From positions 1 to 5,284 of the forward strand of contig JAHFRX010000116.1 in the NCBI GenBank assembly GCA_023266075.1: a stretch of DNA of 5,284 nt, written 5' to 3'. Below the pieces are notes generated by a model. The model was given only the letters and a program-made list of their open reading frames with translations, searched no databases and was not told the DNA's origin. The position numbers and the translations under genes are program-made. Below, in pieces: positions 1-5,284 of the stretch. Every line of letters starts with the position of its first letter. The first letter of the stretch is position 1. The stretch is from Legionellaceae bacterium (GTDB lineage Bacteria > Pseudomonadota > Gammaproteobacteria > Legionellales > Legionellaceae).

Positions 1-2887
1 GATTGAAGGTAAAGCAATACAACTTCACCCACTGGTATGTACAGCGTTTAACGCCGACTTTGACGGTGACCAGATGGCAGTACACGTGCCACTCACGTTA
101 GAAGCGCAACTTGAAGCACGCTCGTTGATGATGTCGACCAACAATATTTTATCACCAGCAAACGGTGAGCCAATTATTGTACCGAGTCAGGACGTGGTTT
201 TAGGATTGTATTATTTAACGCGTGAACGTATTAATGCAAAAGGTGAGGGAAAAATTTTTGCTTCTGTTGATGAAGCCAAGAATTTTTATGAGGAAGGTTT
301 GGTTGATATTCATGCAAAAGTTAAAGTGAGAATGCTTCAAGATCAAGATACACCGCATCAAAAATATGCATTGGTTGAGACGACTGTTGGCCGAACAATT
401 TTTTCTGGAATTTTACCTAAAGGAATGCCTTTTTCGTTAGTCAATCGTGTCATGACGAAAAAAACCATTTCTAAAGTACTCGATCATTGTTACCGTTCTT
501 TGGGCTTGAAAGAAGCCGTTATTTTTGCTGATCATTTAATGTATCTCGGTTTTGAGTATGCAACACGCGCTGGGGCGTCCATCGGAATCGATGATATGAT
601 TATCCCTGAAGATAAAGCAGAGATTATCGCGCAAGCTGATAATGAAGTCCGTGAAATTGAATCCCAATTCCGCTCAGGTTTAGTGACGAATGGTGAGCGA
701 TATAACAAAGTTATTGATATTTGGTCACGCACCAGTGAGATGGTTGCGAAGTCGATGATGGCAAAAATCGCGACGGAAGAAGTCATCGATAGAGATGGGA
801 AAGTGACGCGACAAGATTCGTTTAATCCAATCTTTATGATGGCTGATTCAGGTGCACGAGGATCTGCCGCTCAGATTCGACAGCTTGCTGCAATGCGAGG
901 ATTGATGTCGGCGCCAGATGGTTCGATTATTGAAACACCGATTACAGTGAATTTTCGTGAAGGACTGAACGTTTTCCAATACTTTATTTCAACGCACGGT
1001 GCGCGTAAAGGTCTTGCGGATACTGCATTGAAAACAGCAAACTCAGGTTACTTGACGCGTCGATTAGTTGACGTTGCTCAAGATGTTGTGATCACTGAAA
1101 CGGATTGTGGTACGACAGAAGGTATTCTCATGCAACCTTTAATCGAAGGTGGCGATATTGTAGAGGCTTTACATGAGCGTGTTTTGGGTCGAGTAGTTTC
1201 CGAGAATGTGTATTTGCCGAATCAAAAAGAACCTGTGGTAACTGCAGGAACATTATTAGATGAAACATGGGTTGAGCATTTAGAAAAACTCGGTGTGGAC
1301 CAAATTCTGGTGCGTTCGCCGATTACTTGTCAAACGCGCTTTGGTCTGTGTGCGAGTTGTTACGGTCGCGATCTGGCGCGGGGACATCTAGTGAATACAG
1401 GAGAGGCGGTTGGGACGATTGCAGCACAATCCATCGGCGAACCCGGTACACAGTTAACAATGCGTACGTTCCACATTGGAGGGGCTGCATCACGTGCTAC
1501 GGCGGCAAATAACATTCAAGTGAAGAGTAAAGGATTAATTCGCCTACATAATATCAAAACAGTTACACATGACAACAGCAAGTTAGTTGCGGTTTCACGA
1601 TCGGGTGAAGTGACCATTTCTGATGAGTTTGGACGTGAGCGGGAGAGATATAAATTACCGTATGGTGCTGTGTTAACGGTCCAAGATCAATCGCAAGTTG
1701 AGGCCGGTCAGGTGATTGCCACGTGGGATCCACATACGCATCCTGTGATCTCGGAAGTCAGCGGTAAACTTAAATTTGTTGATTTAGTCGAAGGTATGAC
1801 GATGAATCGACAAACAGATGAATTGACAGGGCTAAGTAACATTGTCGTCATCGATGCGAAACAACGCAGTGCTGCAGGTAAGGATATGCGACCGCTGGTC
1901 AAATTAGTCTCTGAGAAAAATGAAGAGATTTTCCTTTCCGGTACAAATGTTCCTGCGCAATATTATCTCCCTGTTGATGCCATCATCAACTTTGAAGATG
2001 GTCAGTCTGTGAATGTGGGTGATGTGATCGCAAGAATTCCACAAGAGCGTACGAAAACGCGCGATATCACCGGAGGCTTACCTCGTGTGGCTGATTTGTT
2101 TGAGGCGCGTAAACCAAAAGATGCTGCCGTTATGGCAGAGATGTCTGGTGTAGTGAGCTTTGGTAAAGAAACAAAAGGTAAAAGACGTCTCATTATCACG
2201 CAGTCTGAGCAAGTATGCCATGAAGAGCTTATTCCAAAATGGCGCCATATTTCTGTGTTTGAGGGAGAGCACGTTGAGCGAGGTGAAGTTATCGCCGAGG
2301 GTCCACCAAGCCCACATGATATTCTTCGTTTATTGGGGGTGAGTGCGCTTGCTAATTATATTGTGAACGAAGTACAAGATGTTTACCGTTTACAAGGCGT
2401 GAAAATCAACGATAAACATATTGAAGTGATTGTTAGACAAATGCTTCGTAAGCGGACGGTGACGTTTGTTGGTGATTCGAAATTTTTAATCGGTGAGCAA
2501 ATCGAAGAGACAACGCTGCTAGAAGAAAATGATAAGGTAGCAAAAGAAAATAAAATCCAAGCAAGAGGGATACCTATCTTACTGGGTATCACGAAAGCAT
2601 CGTTGGCTACAGATTCATTTATCTCTGCAGCCTCTTTCCAAGAAACGACGCGCGTCTTAACTGAGGCTGCTGTGAGTGGGAAGGTCGATGATTTGCGTGG
2701 ATTGAAAGAAAACGTGATGGTGGGGCGTTTGATACCTGCAGGAACGGGGTATACCTATCATCAGACAAGAAAGGCGAAGCGTGCGCGTTCGAAATCGCAG
2801 GAACAAGGGAGTTACGCGATTTCAGCAACAGAAGTGCAACATGCACTGAGCGAAGCGTTGAACGCTGAAAATCGAGAGGAACAGTAA
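1..2887 (+). CDS. rpoC: DNA-directed RNA polymerase subunit beta' (5'-truncated by window edge)
   Basis: Beta' subunit of RNA polymerase, which with beta forms the catalytic centre and the DNA/RNA channel. The reading frame is open from base 2, and 961 residues are visible, matching about residues 442-1407 of the E. coli protein; the first two fifths, including the N-terminal zinc ribbon, lie upstream. The ATG at 74 is internal, because the invariant NADFDGDQ motif (50-73) precedes it; its three Asp codons (56, 62, 68) bind the catalytic Mg. In order follow the bridge helix (about 971-1081), the second zinc site (Cys codons at 1106, 1328, 1349, 1358), and the trigger loop (LTMRTFHIGG, Met codon 1460, His codon 1472). 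The trigger loop is split by the roughly 190-residue SI3 insertion found in E. coli, ending just before DITGGLPRVADLFEAR (from 2063). The C-terminal GITKASLATDSFISAASFQE region is intact. The gene ends in tandem stops, TAA then TGA. No frameshift or missing catalytic residue was seen. Identity is certain. Confidence 0.99.
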   Translation, partial: IEGKAIQLHPLVCTAFNADFDGDQMAVHVPLTLEAQLEARSLMMSTNNILSPANGEPIIVPSQDVVLGLYYLTRERINAKGEGKIFASVDEAKNFYEEGLVDIHAKVKVRMLQDQDTPHQKYALVETTVGRTIFSGILPKGMPFSLVNRVMTKKTISKVLDHCYRSLGLKEAVIFADHLMYLGFEYATRAGASIGIDDMIIPEDKAEIIAQADNEVREIESQFRSGLVTNGERYNKVIDIWSRTSEMVAKSMMAKIATEEVIDRDGKVTRQDSFNPIFMMADSGARGSAAQIRQLAAMRGLMSAPDGSIIETPITVNFREGLNVFQYFISTHGARKGLADTALKTANSGYLTRRLVDVAQDVVITETDCGTTEGILMQPLIEGGDIVEALHERVLGRVVSENVYLPNQKEPVVTAGTLLDETWVEHLEKLGVDQILVRSPITCQTRFGLCASCYGRDLARGHLVNTGEAVGTIAAQSIGEPGTQLTMRTFHIGGAASRATAANNIQVKSKGLIRLHNIKTVTHDNSKLVAVSRSGEVTISDEFGRERERYKLPYGAVLTVQDQSQVEAGQVIATWDPHTHPVISEVSGKLKFVDLVEGMTMNRQTDELTGLSNIVVIDAKQRSAAGKDMRPLVKLVSEKNEEIFLSGTNVPAQYYLPVDAIINFEDGQSVNVGDVIARIPQERTKTRDITGGLPRVADLFEARKPKDAAVMAEMSGVVSFGKETKGKRRLIITQSEQVCHEELIPKWRHISVFEGEHVERGEVIAEGPPSPHDILRLLGVSALANYIVNEVQDVYRLQGVKINDKHIEVIVRQMLRKRTVTFVGDSKFLIGEQIEETTLLEENDKVAKENKIQARGIPILLGITKASLATDSFISAASFQETTRVLTEAAVSGKVDDLRGLKENVMVGRLIPAGTGYTYHQTRKAKRARSKSQEQGSYAISATEVQHALSEALNAENREEQ

Positions 2888-2913
2888 TGATCAGCCGGAA
2901 TACGATTAGACGC

Positions 2914-2942
2914 TTGACATTGTTAAGAGACATATATAGAAT
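2914..2942 (+). promoter_or_regulatory. Putative sigma70 promoter of the str operon
   Basis: A perfect -35 hexamer TTGACA (2914-2919), a 17-bp spacer and a -10 hexamer TAGAAT (2937-2942, 5 of 6 matches) lie in the rpoC-rpsL gap. The predicted start is near 2948-2949, giving a leader of about 47 nt before rpsL. The bases after the -10 box, CCGGCA, form a GC-rich discriminator of the kind known from stringently controlled ribosomal promoters (negative response to ppGpp/DksA); that this one responds is inference. No strong A/T-rich UP element is evident upstream of the -35 box. Six-base inverted arms, GCCGGA (2894-2899) and TCCGGC (2942-2947), flank the promoter. Confidence 0.8.
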
Positions 2943-2981
2943 CCGGCATCTTTATGCGTGTGAAATAAATTTGCTATAGTT

Positions 2982-2985
2982 GGAG
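2982..2985 (+). promoter_or_regulatory. Ribosome binding site of rpsL
   Basis: GGAG, complementary to the 3' end of 16S rRNA, sits 10 nt upstream of the rpsL ATG at 2996. The spacing is slightly long, but it is the only purine-rich Shine-Dalgarno match near this start. It supports the ATG choice, which also gives the canonical MATINQLVRKPR N terminus. Confidence 0.8.
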
Positions 2986-2995
2986 TTAATTATAA

Positions 2996-3376
2996 ATGGC
3001 TACCATTAACCAGTTAGTACGTAAGCCTCGTGTTGCTGTTAAGAAGAAAAGTAATGTGCCTGCACTAGAGTCTTGTCCACAACGTCGTGGCGTATGTACT
3101 CGTGTTTATACAACGACACCTAAAAAGCCAAACTCAGCGATGCGAAAGGTTGCTCGTGTTCGTTTGACAAATGGTTTTGAAGTGAGTTCATACATCGGTG
3201 GTGAAGGCCACAATCTACAAGAGCACTCTGTTGTGTTAATTCGCGGTGGTCGGGTGAAAGATTTGCCGGGTGTTCGCTATCATACTGTTCGCGGTAGTTT
3301 AGATACATCTGGTGTAAACGATCGGAAACAAGGTCGTTCAAAATATGGTACTAAAAAGCCTAAAGACAAGAAATAA
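2996..3376 (+). CDS. rpsL: 30S ribosomal protein S12
   Basis: S12 lies at the decoding centre of the 30S subunit, where it contacts helix 44 and helix 27 of 16S rRNA, monitors codon-anticodon fit and shapes sensitivity to streptomycin. The 126-residue protein is complete and close to the usual length of about 124. It has the conserved CPQRRGVCTRVYTTTPKKPN stretch and GGRVKDLPGVRYHTVRG. The residues where streptomycin resistance usually arises, Lys43 (codon 3122) and Lys88 (codon 3257), are wild type, as is Pro91. Asp89 (codon 3260), the site methylthiolated by RimO in E. coli, is present. Relative to E. coli, Cys53 is Ala and the Cys in LDCSG is Thr (LDTSG). The C terminus is a lysine-rich tail ending Lys-Asp-Lys-Lys. 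It is the first gene of the str operon, 108 nt after rpoC and 19 nt before rpsG. Confidence 0.99.
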   Translation: MATINQLVRKPRVAVKKKSNVPALESCPQRRGVCTRVYTTTPKKPNSAMRKVARVRLTNGFEVSSYIGGEGHNLQEHSVVLIRGGRVKDLPGVRYHTVRGSLDTSGVNDRKQGRSKYGTKKPKDKK

Positions 3377-3384
3377 TTGAGCGT

Positions 3385-3388
3385 AGGA
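3385..3388 (+). promoter_or_regulatory. Ribosome binding site of rpsG
   Basis: AGGA, followed by an A-rich stretch, lies 7 nt upstream of the ATG at 3396. It is inside the 19-nt rpsL-rpsG spacer and supports this start, which gives the canonical MPRRR N terminus of S7. Confidence 0.85.
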
Positions 3389-3395
3389 AAAGAAA

Positions 3396-3914
3396 ATGCC
3401 AAGACGAAGAGAAGTCCCCAAACGAGAAATTTTGCCTGATCCAAAGCATCACAGTGAGATTTTAGCAAAATTTATTAATGTTTTAATGGTCAGTGGCAAG
3501 AAATCTGTTGCTGAAACGATTGTATACGGTGCTCTTGATGCTATTGTAGAAAAGCTCAAGAAATCAAAAAAATCAGACGAAGATAGCGAAAGTGGTGGTT
3601 CACGTACTGCAGTTTTGCAATATTTTGAACAGGCTTTGGATAATGTTCGTCCTACAGTTGAAGTTCGATCGCGCCGCGTAGGGGGTGCGACTTATCAGGT
3701 TCCCGTTGAAGTTCGCTCTGAACGAAGCGTTGCTTTAGGTATGCGTTGGATCGTGCAATCCGCTCGTGGACGTGGCGAGAAAGGAATGATGTTGCGCTTA
3801 GCTGGAGAGCTGATGGAAGCTTACGAAAGCAAAGGTGCTGCTGTGAAAAAACGTGAAGACGTCCATCGCATGGCAAAAGCAAACCAAGCGTTTGCACATT
3901 TCAGATGGAATTAG
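3396..3914 (+). CDS. rpsG: 30S ribosomal protein S7 (with an internal insertion)
   Basis: S7 is a primary 16S rRNA-binding protein that starts assembly of the 30S head and lines the E site and mRNA exit channel. The N terminus MPRRREVPKREILPDPK, the LMVSGKKS motif, the beta-hairpin region TVEVRSRRVGGATYQVPVEV (residues 87-106), and the C-terminal AVKKREDVHRMAKANQAFAH with final Phe-Arg-Trp-Asn are all recognisable. The protein is 172 residues, against about 156 for the common bacterial form. The excess is an insertion of about 15 residues around 53-71, a Lys-rich run followed by an Asp/Glu/Ser/Gly stretch, in the loop before the YFEQALDNVRP helix. The coding sequence there contains a run of seven A (3566-3572). 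It follows rpsL by 19 nt and precedes fusA by 18 nt, consistent with co-transcription. In E. coli S7 represses its own operon at the S12-S7 spacer, but here that spacer is too short for such a structure. Confidence 0.99.
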   Translation: MPRRREVPKREILPDPKHHSEILAKFINVLMVSGKKSVAETIVYGALDAIVEKLKKSKKSDEDSESGGSRTAVLQYFEQALDNVRPTVEVRSRRVGGATYQVPVEVRSERSVALGMRWIVQSARGRGEKGMMLRLAGELMEAYESKGAAVKKREDVHRMAKANQAFAHFRWN

Positions 3915-3920
3915 AGAGAT

Positions 3921-3926
3921 AAGGGG
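3921..3926 (+). promoter_or_regulatory. Ribosome binding site that fixes the GTG start of fusA
   Basis: AAGGGG is a strong Shine-Dalgarno match ending 6 nt before the GTG at 3933. The codon directly upstream in the fusA frame is TAG (3930-3932), so no earlier start is possible, and no ATG occurs in frame before the P-loop. The site therefore decides for GTG initiation. Confidence 0.85.
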
Positions 3927-3932
3927 ATTTAG

Positions 3933-5284
3933 GTGTCAACGACTCCATTAGAACTATATCGAAACATTGGCATTGTCGCACACGTCGATGCGGGCAAAAC
4001 AACCACGACGGAGCGTGTTTTGTTCTATACAGGCACTTCGCACAAAATTGGCGAGGTACATGATGGAACGGCAACAATGGATTGGATGGTTCAAGAACAA
4101 GAACGTGGTATTACAATTACATCAGCGGCAACGACTTGTTATTGGTCTGGTATGGAGAAACAATATACCAAGCATCGCGTTAATATTATCGATACACCTG
4201 GCCACGTCGACTTTATGATTGAAGTGGAGCGCTCGCTTCGTGTCTTGGATGGCGCAGTTGTTGTATTTGACTCTGTTGCTGGTGTTGAGCCTCAGTCAGA
4301 AACAGTCTGGCGTCAAGCTGCTAAATATGGTGTGCCACGTATTGTATTTGTCAACAAGATGGATCGTATGGGTGCTGATTTCATTCGTGTCGTTGAACAA
4401 ATTAAAGTGCGACTTAATTCTTCGCCAGTCATTGTTCAGTTACCCATTGGTTCAGAAGAAAACTATAAAGGCGTGATTGATCTTATTAAAATGAAGGCGA
4501 TTTACTGGGATGATGAAACAAAAGGCATGACCTTTAAATATGCAGATGTCCCGGCTGATATGCTTAAGCAAGCGGAGATGTATCGCGAGCAGTTGGTTGA
4601 GGCTGCAGCTGAATTTTCAGAAGAACTGATGGAGAAATATTTAGAGTCTGGTGATATTTCTGAAGAGGAAATTAAAAAAGCGCTACGTCATCGCACAATT
4701 GTGAATGAAATTGTACCTGTTTTTTGTGGCTCGGCTTTTAAAAACAAGGGTGTTCAAGCAGTGTTGGATGGTGTCATCGAATATTTGCCTTCTCCTTTAG
4801 ATATTCCACCGGTGAGTGGTCTTGATGATGATGGTGAGCCTGCAACGCGTGAAACCTCAAATAAAGCGTCTTTTTCGGCACTTGCGTTTAAAATTGCAAC
4901 GGATCCTTTTGTAGGTACATTGACTTACTTTAGAGTGTATTCAGGCGTTCTGAAATCAGGCGATACGGTTTACAATCCAGTAAAAGGTAAAAAAGAGCGT
5001 ATTGGTCGTTTACTTCAGATGCACGCAAATTCAAGAGAAGAGATCAAAGAAGTTCATGCGGGTGATATCGCTGCTGCAATTGGATTGAAAACTGTTACAA
5101 CAGGGGATTCGCTTTGTGATCCAAATGCAATCATTACGTTAGAACGGATGGATTTCCCGGATCCTGTTATTGCTGTAGCTGTTGAGCCAAAATCTAAAGC
5201 GGACCAAGAAAAAATGGGTGTGGCTTTAGGTAAGTTAGCACAAGAAGATCCATCGTTTAGAGTGCATACAGATGAAGAGACTGG
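3933..5284 (+). CDS. fusA: Elongation factor G (3'-truncated by window edge)
   Basis: EF-G is the translational GTPase that moves tRNAs and mRNA through the ribosome after peptide bond formation and, with RRF, helps recycle ribosomes. The window shows 450 codons of roughly 700. The GTG start is forced by an in-frame TAG immediately upstream and gives STTPLELYRNIGIVAHVDAG. GTPase motifs are intact: G1 AHVDAGKT (residues 16-23), switch I RGITI (58-62), G3 DTPGH (87-91, with catalytic His91), G4 NKMD (141-144) and G5 GSA (266-268). The G' insert follows G4, domain II includes FKIATDPFVGTLTYFRVYSG, and the visible part ends early in domain III (VEPKSKADQEKMG, EDPSFRVHTDEE). The close match to E. 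coli EF-G in domains I-II, with the gene in its str-operon position, argues for the canonical factor rather than a paralogue. The residue matching E. coli Cys114 is Asp113, whereas the partner Cys (Cys265 here) is kept. tuf would be expected downstream. Confidence 0.98.
   Translation, partial: MSTTPLELYRNIGIVAHVDAGKTTTTERVLFYTGTSHKIGEVHDGTATMDWMVQEQERGITITSAATTCYWSGMEKQYTKHRVNIIDTPGHVDFMIEVERSLRVLDGAVVVFDSVAGVEPQSETVWRQAAKYGVPRIVFVNKMDRMGADFIRVVEQIKVRLNSSPVIVQLPIGSEENYKGVIDLIKMKAIYWDDETKGMTFKYADVPADMLKQAEMYREQLVEAAAEFSEELMEKYLESGDISEEEIKKALRHRTIVNEIVPVFCGSAFKNKGVQAVLDGVIEYLPSPLDIPPVSGLDDDGEPATRETSNKASFSALAFKIATDPFVGTLTYFRVYSGVLKSGDTVYNPVKGKKERIGRLLQMHANSREEIKEVHAGDIAAAIGLKTVTTGDSLCDPNAIITLERMDFPDPVIAVAVEPKSKADQEKMGVALGKLAQEDPSFRVHTDEET

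Noticed and set aside
74..76. ATG at 74 as a start of rpoC or of a split beta' subunit
   Set aside because: The frame is open upstream to base 2 and encodes conserved beta' sequence including the catalytic NADFDGD motif, so this Met is internal (equivalent to E. coli Met466).
2913..2927. CUUGAC-AUU-GUUAAG hairpin after rpoC as a possible terminator
   Set aside because: The stem is weak, contains a G-U pair, and is not followed by a U tract; it overlaps the -35 box of the promoter.
2619..2933. Antisense open frame of 104 codons across the rpoC 3' end
   Set aside because: It lies opposite the strongly conserved beta' C terminus, resembles no family I know, and is best explained as a shadow of rpoC. 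The same holds for the other antisense frames in rpoC, rpsL and rpsG.
2954..2968. Four-codon mini-ORF (Met-Arg-Val-Lys-stop) in the rpsL leader
   Set aside because: It has no Shine-Dalgarno sequence and no attenuator structure around it; an ORF this short is expected by chance.
2971..2980. Second promoter-like element, TGC-TATAGT (an extended -10 box) just before rpsL
   Set aside because: The start would fall near 2987, downstream of the GGAG site, leaving a message without its ribosome binding site. No -35 hexamer is suitably placed.
3967..4476. Two consecutive + strand open frames of 83 and 85 codons in the fusA region
   Set aside because: They are in the +1 frame relative to fusA, whose own frame is open throughout and encodes all EF-G GTPase motifs. 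They are shadows.
1..5284. Search for an undescribed system, mobile element, CRISPR array or RNA gene
   Set aside because: Nearly every base belongs to four universal genes and their short spacers; no direct repeats, insertion-sequence ends, tRNA folds or unexplained coding sequence were seen.

Overview
The window is a housekeeping segment of a gammaproteobacterial chromosome, all on the + strand: the 3' two thirds of rpoC (RNA polymerase beta' subunit), complete rpsL (ribosomal protein S12) and rpsG (S7), and the 5' two thirds of fusA (elongation factor G). This is the junction between the rpoBC transcription unit and the str operon (rpsL-rpsG-fusA, normally followed by tuf, which lies outside the window). 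I see no mobile element, CRISPR array, RNA gene, prophage or accessory gene, and no candidate for a previously undescribed system.

Organism: beta' carries the large SI3 insertion inside its trigger loop and aligns nearly gap-free with the E. coli protein from about residue 442 to its end, which points to Gammaproteobacteria. S12 has an N-terminal Ala-Val-Lys-Lys-Lys stretch and ends in Lys-Pro-Lys-Asp-Lys-Lys. S7 has about 15 extra residues near residues 53-71 and ends Phe-Arg-Trp-Asn. From memory, these traits and the rpoC-rpsL-rpsG-fusA order resemble the Legionellales (Legionella/Coxiella relatives). Base composition looks like mid-40s % GC by eye. The order-level placement is inference, not a database result.

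Layout: rpoC runs from before base 1 to 2887. A 108-nt gap (2888-2995) holds a near-consensus sigma70 promoter (TTGACA, 17 bp, TAGAAT) with a GC-rich discriminator, and a GGAG ribosome binding site for rpsL. rpsL (2996-3376), rpsG (3396-3914) and fusA (GTG start at 3933, open at the right edge) follow with gaps of only 19 and 18 nt, each with its own Shine-Dalgarno sequence. No terminator is visible after rpoC, so the str genes probably receive both read-through transcription from rpoBC and transcription from their own promoter.

Together the genes supply core gene expression: beta' forms half of the polymerase active centre, S12 guards decoding on the 30S subunit, S7 nucleates assembly of the 30S head, and EF-G drives translocation. 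The most notable points are the S7 insertion, the shortened S12-S7 spacer that leaves no room for the E. coli-type S7 repressor site, and an EF-G lacking the redox-sensitive Cys114 of E. coli.
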